Positions 11,437-20,292 of a stretch of 64,000 nt of DNA are shown piece by piece. The DNA lies in NCBI RefSeq assembly GCF_004796535.1, contig NZ_SPHY01000008.1:62001-126000 (forward strand). Reading direction: 5' to 3'. Source of the DNA: Sphingomonas flavalba (lineage in GTDB: Bacteria; Pseudomonadota; Alphaproteobacteria; Sphingomonadales; Sphingomonadaceae). The position numbers were made by a program, and so were the translations under genes. Each line of letters begins with the position of its first letter. The stretch's first letter is position 1. The notes beneath the pieces were generated by a model, which was not told the origin of the DNA, did not search any database, and saw only the letters and a list, made by a program, of their open reading frames with translations.

Positions 11437-11627
11437 CCTCGCGCAGCCCCGTCCCGCTCCCGCGCGAGCAGCAGCCCGAAACGCAGGCGCTCCAGTCCCA
11501 GCTCACCGGGAATGGCTCGGCGAGCGTGTAGAATTGCCGCACCTTGCGACAAAGATGTCGCGCCGCCTTCCCATTCGGCGCCGGAGGCATTAGATTGCGC
11601 GCCGCTCACCACTAGGGAGATCAGGTT
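11437..11627 (+). promoter_or_regulatory. infC upstream region with TTGCGACAA palindrome and Shine-Dalgarno
   Basis: No convincing gene is seen here. TTGCGACAA (11544-11552) lies in an inverted repeat GCGACA-AAGA-TGTCGC (11546-11561), a possible operator. GGGAG (11615-11619) is a good ribosome site, but it lies 8 nt from an ATA codon (11628) and 20 nt from the first in-frame ATG (11640). It therefore supports the ATA start. Confidence 0.5.
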
Positions 11628-12173
11628 ATACGTCCTCCAATGACGCGGCGCCCCCTGGCGCCGATGCCGGCCAACGGGCCGCGCTTCAACGAATTCATCA
11701 CCGTGCCCAAGGTACGCGTGATCGACGAGAATGGCGAAAATCTGGGCGTGATGTTCACGCGCGAGGCGATCGAGCAGGCAGCCGAAGTCGGGCTTGACCT
11801 GGTGGAAGTGTCGCCCAACGCCGACCCGCCCGTCGCCAAGTTCCTCGATGTCGGCAAATTCAAGTACGAGGCGCAGAAAAAGGCGAACCTCGCCCGCAAG
11901 TCGCAGAAGACGCAGGAGATCAAGGAGATCAAGATGCGTCCGAACATCGACGATCACGATTACGACACCAAGATGAAGAAGATCATCGAGTTCATCACCG
12001 ACGGCGACAAGGTGAAGGTGACGCTGCGCTTTCGCGGCCGCGAACTGAGCCACGGCCAGCTCGGCATGCAACTGCTCCAGCGCGTTCAGGGCGACACCGA
12101 CGAAATCGCCAAGGTCGAGGCCCACCCGCGCATGGAAGGGCGCCAGATGCTGATGGTGCTGGCACCGCGATAG
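11628..12173 (+). CDS. infC: translation initiation factor IF-3, probable ATA start
   Basis: IF-3 binds the 30S subunit, prevents early 50S joining and checks the start codon. The body ([20 protein letters not shown], then KIKM-type linker [12 protein letters not shown] and [13 protein letters not shown] end) is unmistakable. From ATG 11640 it has 177 residues. I extend it four codons to ATA at 11628, because the only Shine-Dalgarno (GGGAG) is spaced 8 nt from ATA and the result MRPPMTRRP resembles the MRRP start of other alphaproteobacterial IF-3 proteins. Rare start codons are how infC represses itself in E. coli (AUU). The usual rpmI-rplT partners are not downstream. Confidence 0.9.
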   Translation: MRPPMTRRPLAPMPANGPRFNEFITVPKVRVIDENGENLGVMFTREAIEQAAEVGLDLVEVSPNADPPVAKFLDVGKFKYEAQKKANLARKSQKTQEIKEIKMRPNIDDHDYDTKMKKIIEFITDGDKVKVTLRFRGRELSHGQLGMQLLQRVQGDTDEIAKVEAHPRMEGRQMLMVLAPR

Positions 12174-12504
12174 GGCGGGCCGCCAGCCGTCCAATTCCGG
12201 GTTGACAGCGGCGACGCACACCGGCCCTTTTCATATCCTGCCGCCGTGGTGCGTTGAAATGCGTAGGGAAAACCGGTTCCCGCTGGCCGCGCCGACAGTC
12301 ACGGATGAAACTGCGCAAGCATAGGTTGTTGATCGTGTCGAAACCGCGATCCGTGGATGCCGTAGCGTCAATCCGCTTTACTGTGGCAATAACAGCGCAC
12401 TTTCGCGCAAACCCCGGATTCCCGCCGTTTGGCGGATGTTTCTTTGGCAACAGCGCGCTATTCTGAAGGCACAGACACGAATGTGCGGTTGGATGGAGAG
12501 TGCT
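12174..12504. other. 331-bp intergenic region before the TonB receptor
   Basis: No gene is supported. A 70-codon plus-strand ORF at 12254-12466 has mixed codon use and no homologue I recognise, so I leave it out. TTGACA occurs at 12203-12208, but no -10 box lies at proper distance. A segment near 12260-12310 (AGGGAAAACCGGTTCCCG and later CAGTCACGG) faintly recalls a cobalamin riboswitch core but lacks the conserved B12 box. GGAGAG just before 12505 is the receptor ribosome site. Confidence 0.4.
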
Positions 12505-15261
12505 ATGCCCAAATCTGGTTGGATGCTCACGGTCGCCTGCGCAGCACTCGCCGCGCCGGCCCTCGCGCAACAGCCCGCGCCGGAGCCGGATAGCGGTGCC
12601 GACATCATCGTCACCGCTCAGGGCCGCGCCCAGCAGCTTCAGGACGTGCCCGTAGCGATCTCCGCGGTCTCCGCCGAAACGCTGCAGAACAGCGGCGCCA
12701 ACGATATCCGCCAGTTGAACCAGGTGGCGCCGTCGCTGCTGGTGTCGTCGACGGGCAGCGAGGCCAACGGCTCCGCCCGCATCCGCGGCATCGGCACGGT
12801 CGGCGACAATCCCGGCCTTGAAAGCTCGGTCGCGGTGTTCATCGACGGCGTCTACCGCTCCCGCTCCGGCATCGGCCTGAATGAGTTGGGTGAGATCGAG
12901 CGGGTCGAGGTGCTGCGCGGGCCGCAGGGCACGCTCGGCGGCCGCAACGCATCGGCGGGCATGCTCAGCATCGTCAGCAAGAAGCCCAGCTTCTCGTTCG
13001 GCGCCACCGCCGAGGCGACCTACGGCAATTACGACTATTACCGCCTGGGCGGCAGCGTTACCGGCCCGCTCGGCGAAACGATCGCCGCGCGGCTGGACGG
13101 CGTCTACGTGAAGCGCGACGGTTTCTACAAGGATGTCGTCAACGACACCCGGGTCAACAACCGCGACCGCTACTTCCTGCGCGGCCAGTTGCTGTTCGAA
13201 CCGTCCAGCGACATCAGCTTCCGGCTGATCGGCGACTATTCGAAGCGCGACGAGGCCTGTTGCGCCGCCGCCTTCGTCCGTTCGGCGGAACAGCCGTCGG
13301 TCGGCGGGCTGCTTGACCCGGCGCAGAACAACATCATTCGCGTGATGCATGATCTCGGCCAGAACATGGCCGCCTTCACCGCCAATCCCTACGACCGCAA
13401 CATCTACGTGTCGCAGGGTCGCAGCTACGCCGGCAAGACGCAGGACTGGGGCGTGTCGGGCGAGTTGAACTGGGATTTCGGCGGCGCCCGGCTGGTGTCG
13501 ATCACCGGCTATCGCAACTACGCGTCCGACCAGGGGTCCGATACCGACTACAGCCAGGTCGACATTCTGTACCGCGATCCGGGCAAGGACGCGTATAATC
13601 GCGAGTTCAAGACATTCAGCCAGGAATTGCGACTGCAGGGTTCGGCGTTCAACGACCGGCTCGACTGGCTGGTCGGCGGCTATTATGCCAACGAGACGCT
13701 CGACCTGACCGAAAATATGAAGTTTGGCCGCGACTATGGGCGCTTCGCCACCTGCCGCGTCGTTACCGGCAGCCCGCTCGCCGCCTTCTACGATCCGACG
13801 GCGACCGGCTGCATCAGCGCCACCGGCCGCGGCTTCCTGGTCTCGGCCCTGCCCGGCGCGCTCGGCCCGGTGGCCGGGCCAGCGGTGCTGGCCGGCTTCG
13901 ACCGGCTCGACGCGGTGCGCGAAGTCGGCGGGAACAACGACCTTTATCGGCAGAAGAGCAACAACTTCGCCATCTTCACCCACAACATCATCCACCTGTC
14001 CGACCGCATCGATCTGACCCTCGGCGCGCGCTGGACGACGGAAAAGAAGCGGTTCAACGCCACCTTCAACAACAACAACACCTTTTGCCCGGCGCAGCAG
14101 GCGGCGATGGGGCCGTTCCTCGCCAACGCCGCGCTGGCGCCGATCGCCGGCGCGCTGATCGCGCTGACCTGCCAGGGCAATTCGAGCAGCGAGATCAACG
14201 GCGTTACCGTCAACGACAAGCGCAGCGAGGACCAGTTGACCGGCACCGCGATCCTGTCGTGGAAGGTAACCGACAACGCCCTCGTCTACGCAAGCTATGC
14301 GCGCGGCTACAAGGCGGGCGGTTTCAACCTCGATCGCTCGGCGATGAAGGATCCGCTGCTGCCGTTCGGCGGCGCCGCCGGGGCCCAGGCGCTGGTCGGC
14401 AACCTCCAGTTCGATGCGGAAAAGGTCAACGCCTACGAAATCGGCGGAAAATTCTCGTTCGGCCGGTTCACCTTCAACCTCGCCGCCTTCCGCCAGCAAT
14501 TCTCGAACTTCCAGCTGAACACGTTCAACGGCTCGGTGTTCATCGTCCAGAACGTCAACGGCTGCGGTGCCGACCTGGCCGGCGGCGACCGCGACCAGAA
14601 CAAATTCAGTAATGCACCCAATTATATCGCGCCGACGGCGACCGACCGCAGCCCTGCCAATACCACCGGCGCCTGCGCGGCCGGCGATGTCGGCTACGGC
14701 GTCGTCTCGCAGGGCGTCGAGCTGGAAGCGGTGATGAGCCCGTCGCCCTATCTGCAGGTCGCGGCCGGCCTGACCTATGCCGACACCCACTACCGCAACA
14801 ACCTGGTCGGCAACGGCAGCGGTGCGCCGCTGGATCAGGCGCTGCGAATGCTGCCGGGCGAGCGGCTGTCGAACGCGCCGGCGGTGGTCGCCACCGGCTC
14901 CTTCACCTGGACCCCGCCGATCGGCAATTCCGGCCTGTCGGGCCTGGTCTATTTCGACACCCGCATGACCAGCGACTACAATACCGGGTCGGACCTGTTC
15001 CCGCAAAAGGGGCAGGACGGCTACGCGCTGGTCAACGGCCGCATCGGCATCCGCGGCCCGAACGAGGGCTGGGCGATCGAGGTCTGGGGCCAGAACCTGT
15101 TCAACAAGAACTATGCCCAGGTGGCGTTCAACGCGCCGTTCCAGGAAGGCGCGACAGGCGCGCCTTATACCGATCCGGGCTATCCGGGCGGGCGGCAGAT
15201 ATTCTCTGCCTTCCTGGCGGAACCGCGCACCTATGGCGTTACCGTCCGCGGCAAATTCTGA
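12505..15261 (+). CDS. TonB-dependent outer membrane receptor
   Basis: 918 residues. Start MPKSGWMLTVACAALAAPAL gives a signal peptide cut after ALAQ and has GGAGAG 4 nt upstream. ADIIVTAQGRAQQLQDVPVA near residues 31-52 holds the TonB-box-like region and start of the plug. The plug continues to about residue 160 (IRGIGTVGDNPG, VEVLRGPQGTLGGRNASAG), and the rest is the 22-strand barrel ending in the aromatic-terminal VRGKF. It belongs to the large sphingomonad family often linked to plant or aromatic compounds, but the ligand cannot be told. No neighbour is an obvious partner. Confidence 0.95.
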   Translation: MPKSGWMLTVACAALAAPALAQQPAPEPDSGADIIVTAQGRAQQLQDVPVAISAVSAETLQNSGANDIRQLNQVAPSLLVSSTGSEANGSARIRGIGTVGDNPGLESSVAVFIDGVYRSRSGIGLNELGEIERVEVLRGPQGTLGGRNASAGMLSIVSKKPSFSFGATAEATYGNYDYYRLGGSVTGPLGETIAARLDGVYVKRDGFYKDVVNDTRVNNRDRYFLRGQLLFEPSSDISFRLIGDYSKRDEACCAAAFVRSAEQPSVGGLLDPAQNNIIRVMHDLGQNMAAFTANPYDRNIYVSQGRSYAGKTQDWGVSGELNWDFGGARLVSITGYRNYASDQGSDTDYSQVDILYRDPGKDAYNREFKTFSQELRLQGSAFNDRLDWLVGGYYANETLDLTENMKFGRDYGRFATCRVVTGSPLAAFYDPTATGCISATGRGFLVSALPGALGPVAGPAVLAGFDRLDAVREVGGNNDLYRQKSNNFAIFTHNIIHLSDRIDLTLGARWTTEKKRFNATFNNNNTFCPAQQAAMGPFLANAALAPIAGALIALTCQGNSSSEINGVTVNDKRSEDQLTGTAILSWKVTDNALVYASYARGYKAGGFNLDRSAMKDPLLPFGGAAGAQALVGNLQFDAEKVNAYEIGGKFSFGRFTFNLAAFRQQFSNFQLNTFNGSVFIVQNVNGCGADLAGGDRDQNKFSNAPNYIAPTATDRSPANTTGACAAGDVGYGVVSQGVELEAVMSPSPYLQVAAGLTYADTHYRNNLVGNGSGAPLDQALRMLPGERLSNAPAVVATGSFTWTPPIGNSGLSGLVYFDTRMTSDYNTGSDLFPQKGQDGYALVNGRIGIRGPNEGWAIEVWGQNLFNKNYAQVAFNAPFQEGATGAPYTDPGYPGGRQIFSAFLAEPRTYGVTVRGKF

Positions 15262-15277
15262 CCGGATGCACACAGCG

Positions 15278-15317
15278 CCGGCCCGCTTCGTGATCGCGAA
15301 GTGGGCCGGTTTCGTTT
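15278..15317 (+). terminator. rho-independent terminator after the TonB receptor
   Basis: CCGGCCCGCTTCG (15278-15290) pairs with CGAAGTGGGCCGG (15297-15309), 13 bp with one G-U, around a 6-nt loop, and is followed by TTTCGTTTG. It lies 16 bp after the receptor stop. Confidence 0.8.
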
Positions 15318-15352
15318 GTGCCCGGCCGCCTGCCTTGCCATAGCGCCGGGCC

Positions 15353-17155
15353 ATGCTGTTCGAGTCCCTGATCGTGAAGATCGCGCTGATCGGCGTGCTC
15401 GGCATCGGCGCGCAATGGCTGGCGTGGCGGATCGGCAAGCCGGCGATCGGGCTGATGCTGATCGCCGGCTTCCTGGCCGGGCCGGTCAGCGCGCTCGTCG
15501 TGCCGGGCGGTATCATCAACCCCAACCGCGATTTCGGCCTCCTGATGGGGCCGATCATCAAGCTGGCGGTCGCCGTGATTCTGTTCGAAGGCGGGCTGAG
15601 CCTCAATTTCCGCGATTTGCGGCTGGCCGGCGGCCCGGTGCTGCGCCTGACCATCCTCGGCGTGCCGATCGGCTGGGCGCTGGGCACGGCGGCGGCCTAT
15701 TACGGCGCCGGGCTGTCGCTGCCGGTCTCGGCGCTGTTCGGCGGGATCATGGTGGTCACCGGGCCGACGGTGATCGGGCCGCTGCTCCGCACGCTGCGGG
15801 TGCCGGCGCGGGTCCGCAACACGCTGAAATGGGAAGGGATCGTCAACGACCCGATCGGCGCGCTGCTCGCCGTCGCGATCTACGCCTATGTTACCTATCA
15901 GGGGCCGGACGTTGGCATCCTGCCGATCACCGCGGACGTCGCGGCGGCCAGCCTCGTCGCCGGCTTCACCGGCGCGGGGCTTGGCTTCGGGCTGACCTGG
16001 CTGTTCCGCCACGGGCTGATCCCGGAATATCTGAAGGTGCCGGTGGTGCTGGTCACCGTCATCGCCGGCTTCGTCGCGATGGACGTGATGAAGCACGAGA
16101 CCGGGCTGATCACCGTCACCATCATGGGCGTCGTCATCGCCAACCAGCCGCTGCTCTCCGGCCACGCCCTGCGCCGGTTCAAGGAGGATCTGGCGGTCCT
16201 GCTCGTCTCCGGCGTGTTCATCCTGATGCCGGCGACGCTGGACTGGGGCGTGGTCAGCGCGTTCAAGGCGCGCTTCCTGGTGTTCCTCATCCTGCTGCTG
16301 TTCGTCGTCCGGCCGCTGACCGTGCTGATCAGCCTGCTCGGTTCGTCGATGCCGTGGCGAGAGCGGCTGTTCATCGCCTGGATCGCGCCGCGCGGCGTCG
16401 TCGCGGTGGCGATCACCGGCCTGTTCGCGATCCGGATGACCGAATTCGGCGTGCCGGATGCCAACGCGCTGATACCGCTCAGCTTCGGCGTCGTTGTCGC
16501 GACGATCATCGCCCACGGCTTTTCCGCCAAATGGGTGGCGCAGCGGCTGGGCATCTGGTCGTCGGAGCGCGACGGGGTGATGATCGTCGGCGCCAATGAC
16601 TGGACGATAGAACTCGGCGCGACGCTGCAGGCCGCCGGCATCCCGGTGACCATCGCCGATCCCAGCAAATTCGCGCTGCGCGCCGCCCGCAAGCGCGACC
16701 TCGCCGTCTATCGCGGCGACATTCTGGACGAGGTGACGCAGGATCATCTCGACCTCGGCCAGTATCAGCTATTGATCGCCGCAACCGACAACGACGCCTA
16801 CAATGCACTGATCTCGGCCGATCTCGGCCCGGAACTGGGGCCGGACAAGATCGTCCGCGTCGCCCCCAACCCGGACGCGGCGATCAAGGGCCGGGGCCGG
16901 GCGCTGCTCGAAAGCGGCGCGCCGATCGACGAACTGCTCAACCGCCAGGCCGCCGGCTGGGGCTTCACCCGCACCAAGCTGACCGAGAAATTCGGCTACG
17001 CCGCCTATCGCAAGAATCTGGCTGGCGGCGGCGAGCCGGTGCTGCTGCTGAAGGACGAGCAGCGCCTGCTGCCCTTCGCCTCGAACACCGGGGTAACGGC
17101 GGAGGCCGGTGACACCGTCATTGCCTATCTCGCCCCGGCATCTGCATCGACATAG
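15353..17155 (+). CDS. CPA1-type cation:proton antiporter with C-terminal TrkA-N-like domain
   Basis: 600 residues. About twelve membrane segments fill residues 1-400; the transport core carries the paired Asn-Asp of CPA1 exchangers in LKWEGIVNDPIGALLAV (about residues 155-172) and VVTGPTVIGPLLRTLR before it. A cytosolic nucleotide-binding-like region follows from about residue 400 (GVMIVGANDWTIELGA, then VYRGDILDEVTQDHLDLG), so ion exchange may respond to a nucleotide or redox cofactor. Likely Na+ or K+/H+ exchange in the inner membrane. The usual GxGxxG is altered to GANDW, so cofactor binding is uncertain. Confidence 0.93.
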   Translation: MLFESLIVKIALIGVLGIGAQWLAWRIGKPAIGLMLIAGFLAGPVSALVVPGGIINPNRDFGLLMGPIIKLAVAVILFEGGLSLNFRDLRLAGGPVLRLTILGVPIGWALGTAAAYYGAGLSLPVSALFGGIMVVTGPTVIGPLLRTLRVPARVRNTLKWEGIVNDPIGALLAVAIYAYVTYQGPDVGILPITADVAAASLVAGFTGAGLGFGLTWLFRHGLIPEYLKVPVVLVTVIAGFVAMDVMKHETGLITVTIMGVVIANQPLLSGHALRRFKEDLAVLLVSGVFILMPATLDWGVVSAFKARFLVFLILLLFVVRPLTVLISLLGSSMPWRERLFIAWIAPRGVVAVAITGLFAIRMTEFGVPDANALIPLSFGVVVATIIAHGFSAKWVAQRLGIWSSERDGVMIVGANDWTIELGATLQAAGIPVTIADPSKFALRAARKRDLAVYRGDILDEVTQDHLDLGQYQLLIAATDNDAYNALISADLGPELGPDKIVRVAPNPDAAIKGRGRALLESGAPIDELLNRQAAGWGFTRTKLTEKFGYAAYRKNLAGGGEPVLLLKDEQRLLPFASNTGVTAEAGDTVIAYLAPASAST

Positions 17156-17164
17156 CCCCCCGGG

Positions 17165-19924
17165 TCAGGCGGCCGCCTCGCGCGGCTGCGGCGCGGCGCC
17201 GGCCGCCGCCTCGACCAGCCGCTTCTCCAGCGCCTTCAGCCGCGCCGGCGCGGTGATCTTGTCGCCGATCAGGTCGGTCAGGTAGAATGTATCGACCGCG
17301 CGCTCGCCATAGGTGGCGACATGGGCGGAATGGATCGTCGCCTTCGACTGGAACAGCGCGTGGGCGAGGCCGTTGAGCAGCGCCGGCCGGTCGGCGGCGT
17401 TGACCTCGACCACGGTGTAGCGGTTCGACGCCTTGTTATCGATGAACACACTCGGCTCGATGCGGAACGCCTCGGCGCGGGTGCGGGCAAGCGGCTTGGC
17501 CGCCAGCCGGTCGGCCAGCCGGTGGCGGTTGGCCAGCGCGTCCTCGATGCCGGCGCGCAGCCGCTCCAGCCGGTCGGTATCGTCGAACGGCCGGCCAAGC
17601 GGATCCTGGACCAGGAAATTGTCGAGCGCCATGCCGTCGCGGGTGGTGTGGATGCGCGCATCGATGACGCTGCCGCCGGCCAGATGGATCGCCCCGGCGA
17701 TCCGGTAGAACAGCCCGGGATGGTCGCTGGCGTATACGGTGACCAGCGTCGCCCCGCGCTCCGGGTAGACCTGGGCCGAAATCGACAGTGGCCGCTCGCC
17801 CGCCTCGGCGATGTGGTGGGCGTTGCGGGCGAGCACGTCGATCGGTTCGGCGATCCAGTAGCTTTCGGGCAGCCGCTCGACCAGTTCGGCGAAGGCCGCC
17901 GCGTCCCAGCCGAGCAGCGCCTGCAGGTCGGCCTGTTTGGCGGCCACCCGTTCCTTGCGCCCGGTCTGCTTGTGGCCGAGGCGCAGCACCTCCTCCGCCG
18001 CTTCGTACAGGTCGGTCAGCAACTGGCGCTTCCAGCCGTTCCACACGCCGGGGCCGACGGCACGGATGTCAACGACGGTCAGCACCAGCAGCAGGCGAAG
18101 CCGTTCCGGGCTCTTCACCACCTCGGCGAAGTCGAGGATCGTCTTGAAATCGGCGAGGTCGCGCTTGAACGCCGTCGCCGACATCAGCAGGTGGTGGCGG
18201 ACCAGCCAGGCGACCATCTCGGTTTCCGCCGCGGTCAGGCCGAAGCGCGGGCACAGCCGCATCGCCACCTCGGCACCCAGCACGCTGTGGTCGCCGCCCC
18301 GGCCCTTGGCGATGTCGTGGAGCAGCACCGCGACATACAGCGCGCGGCGCGACACCAACTGGCGCATGATCGCCTGCGAATGCGGGTGGTCGGCGCTCAA
18401 CCGGCCATGCTCGATCTGCGACAGCAGGCCGATCGCCCGGATCGAATGCTCGTCGACGGTGTAGTGGTGATACATGTCGAACTGCATCTGCGCGATGACG
18501 CGGCCGAAATCGGGCACGAAGCGGCCGAACACCCCGGCCTCGTTCATCCAGCGCAATACCGTTTCAGGGTCGCGCGGAGAGGTCAGCACGTCGAGGAACA
18601 GCACGTTGGCACGCGGGTCGCGACGGACGGCGCCGTCGATCAGCCCGGCATCGCGGCCGGCGGCGCGCATCGCCAGCGGGTGGATTTCCAGCCCGTGCTT
18701 GTCGGCCAGCGCGAACATCTCGATCAGGCGGACCGGGTCGGCGGCGAAGAAATCGTCGGCCGGCAGCGCCAGCCGGCCGCGGTCGAGCTTGAAGCCTTTC
18801 AACCGGCTCGGCCGCCGGCTGATCGACGGCAAGCCGAACCGCCGGCCCCGCGCCGCGAAACTGTCGTCGAGATGGGCGAGGAACAGCCCGGTCAGGTCAC
18901 CGACCTTCTTCGCCTCCAGGAAATAATGGCGCATGAAGCGCTCGACCGGGGTCGCGCCAGGGCGGTTGGCATAGCGCATCCGCTCGGCGATCTCGCGCTG
19001 AACGTCGAAGGTCAGACGCTCCTCGGCCCGTCCGGTGATCAGGTGCAGGTGGCAGCGCACCGCCCACAGGAAATTCTCGGCGGTCTGGAACTGGCGCAGT
19101 TCGGTTTGGGTCAGCAGCCCCTTGTCGACCAGCTCGGCGACAGTGCGGACGCGGTAGACATATTTGCCGATCCAGAACAGCGTATGCAGGTCGCGCAGCC
19201 CGCCCTTGCCCTCCTTGATGTTCGGCTCGACGACATAGCGGCTGTCGCCCAGCCGCTTGTGGCGCGCGTTGCGCTCGGCCAGCTTCTCGGTGATGAAGGC
19301 GCGGGCGGTGCCCGCCGTCACCTCCTGGTCGAAACGGGCGGACGCCTCGTCGTACAGCGCCTCGTCGCCCCACACATACCGCCCTTCGAGCAGGGCGGTG
19401 CGGATCGTCAGGTCACTATTGGCCATCCGCACCATCTCATCCAGCGAACGGCTGGAATGGCCGACCTTCAGTCCCAGGTCCCACAGCGTGTAGAGCATCG
19501 CCTCGATGACCTGCTCGGTCCATCCGGTCTGCTTCCACGGCGTCAGGAAGGCGATGTCGACGTCGGAAAACGGCGCCATCTCGCCCCGGCCATAGCCGCC
19601 GACCGCGACCAGCGTCAGCCGCTCGGCAGCGGTCGGGTTGTTGATCGGATAAAGCCGGCCGGTGGTGAAATCATAGATCAGGCGCAGCAACTGGTCGATC
19701 AGGAAGGCCTGGCCCGCCGCCGCCTCGCTGCCGCGCGACGGGTGCTCGGCCAGCCGGCCGGCGATTTCGGCCCGTCCGGCGTCGAGCGCACCGCGCAGGA
19801 CCGCCACCGCCTGCGCGCGCAGCCGCGCCGTGTTGTCGCCGTCGAGCGCGGCCAGCGCATCGGCTACCGCCCGACGGTCGACGATCGCGCGGCGATTGGG
19901 CAGGGTGTCGATGCGGGCGGCCAT
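17165..19924 (-). CDS. glnD: [protein-PII] uridylyltransferase/uridylyl-removing enzyme GlnD
   Basis: 919 residues. GlnD senses glutamine and adds UMP to PII proteins or removes it, setting nitrogen metabolism. The nucleotidyltransferase motif is VGGYGRGEMAPFSDVDIAFL, the HD hydrolase motif VLLHDIAKGRGGDHSVLGAE, and two ACT domains lie at the C-terminus (ATLVTVYASDHPGLFYRIAG and YTVVEVNAADRPALLNGLAH). I start at MAARIDTLPNRRAIVDRRAV, 32 codons inside the longest frame. It is divergent from cutA with only 38 bp between start codons, so their promoters must overlap. Confidence 0.97.
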   Translation of the reverse strand: MAARIDTLPNRRAIVDRRAVADALAALDGDNTARLRAQAVAVLRGALDAGRAEIAGRLAEHPSRGSEAAAGQAFLIDQLLRLIYDFTTGRLYPINNPTAAERLTLVAVGGYGRGEMAPFSDVDIAFLTPWKQTGWTEQVIEAMLYTLWDLGLKVGHSSRSLDEMVRMANSDLTIRTALLEGRYVWGDEALYDEASARFDQEVTAGTARAFITEKLAERNARHKRLGDSRYVVEPNIKEGKGGLRDLHTLFWIGKYVYRVRTVAELVDKGLLTQTELRQFQTAENFLWAVRCHLHLITGRAEERLTFDVQREIAERMRYANRPGATPVERFMRHYFLEAKKVGDLTGLFLAHLDDSFAARGRRFGLPSISRRPSRLKGFKLDRGRLALPADDFFAADPVRLIEMFALADKHGLEIHPLAMRAAGRDAGLIDGAVRRDPRANVLFLDVLTSPRDPETVLRWMNEAGVFGRFVPDFGRVIAQMQFDMYHHYTVDEHSIRAIGLLSQIEHGRLSADHPHSQAIMRQLVSRRALYVAVLLHDIAKGRGGDHSVLGAEVAMRLCPRFGLTAAETEMVAWLVRHHLLMSATAFKRDLADFKTILDFAEVVKSPERLRLLLVLTVVDIRAVGPGVWNGWKRQLLTDLYEAAEEVLRLGHKQTGRKERVAAKQADLQALLGWDAAAFAELVERLPESYWIAEPIDVLARNAHHIAEAGERPLSISAQVYPERGATLVTVYASDHPGLFYRIAGAIHLAGGSVIDARIHTTRDGMALDNFLVQDPLGRPFDDTDRLERLRAGIEDALANRHRLADRLAAKPLARTRAEAFRIEPSVFIDNKASNRYTVVEVNAADRPALLNGLAHALFQSKATIHSAHVATYGERAVDTFYLTDLIGDKITAPARLKALEKRLVEAAAGAAPQPREAAA

Positions 19925-19962
19925 GCCGCCGATGTAAGCGGCCGGGCGGGAGATAGGAAGCA

Positions 19963-20292
19963 ATGGATGCACAGGTGATGATCTGGTCGACTGCGGCCAA
20001 CCCGGCGGAAGCGGACGCAATCGCGCGGGCGCTGGTCGCGGAACGGCTCGCCGCCTGCGTCCACACCCACCCGGTCGCCAGCACCTATCGCTGGCAGGGC
20101 GCGGTCGAAACCGCGGCGGAGGTTGCGTTGGTCGCCAAGACCACGGCGGCGCTGGCGGACGCAGTGGCCGCCCGCATCGCCGCGCTGCACAGCTATGCCG
20201 TCCCGGAAATCCTCGTCACGCCTATCACCGGCGGTTCGCCCGCCTATCGCGCCTGGCTGGCCGAATCGGTCGCCGATCCCGCTCAGGGCTGA
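19963..20292 (+). CDS. cutA: divalent-cation tolerance protein CutA
   Basis: A 109-residue CutA1-type trimer subunit with a PII-like ferredoxin fold. Family marks are the opening IWSTAANPAEADAIARALVA, the AACVHTHPVASTYRWQG strand pair and the closing YAVPEILVTPITGGSPAYRAWL. A GGAAG site precedes the ATG. Its role in metal tolerance is known mainly from E. coli and remains poorly defined. The end overlaps the mutS stop region by 10 bp (convergent). Confidence 0.95.
   Translation: MDAQVMIWSTAANPAEADAIARALVAERLAACVHTHPVASTYRWQGAVETAAEVALVAKTTAALADAVAARIAALHSYAVPEILVTPITGGSPAYRAWLAESVADPAQG

Noticed and set aside
11324-11590. A minus-strand frame of 88 codons with an odd WDWSACVSGCC segment
   Set aside because: Much of it is antisense to the HAD gene, it has no ribosome site and its Arg-rich end is typical of shadow frames. 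I could not exclude a short real gene in the intergenic part.
12255-12350. Cobalamin-riboswitch-like leader before the TonB receptor
   Set aside because: AGGGAA, CCGGT and CAGTCACGG recall parts of the core, but the B12 box and conserved GCCACTG are absent and spacing is wrong. A covariance-model search would settle it.
12254-12466. A 70-codon plus-strand frame before the TonB receptor
   Set aside because: Codon use is mixed, no ribosome site is seen and the translated sequence has no recognisable pattern.
11995-15687. A 1230-codon open frame on the minus strand
   Set aside because: It runs antisense to infC, the TonB receptor and the antiporter start. No recognisable domain; the sense genes are certain.
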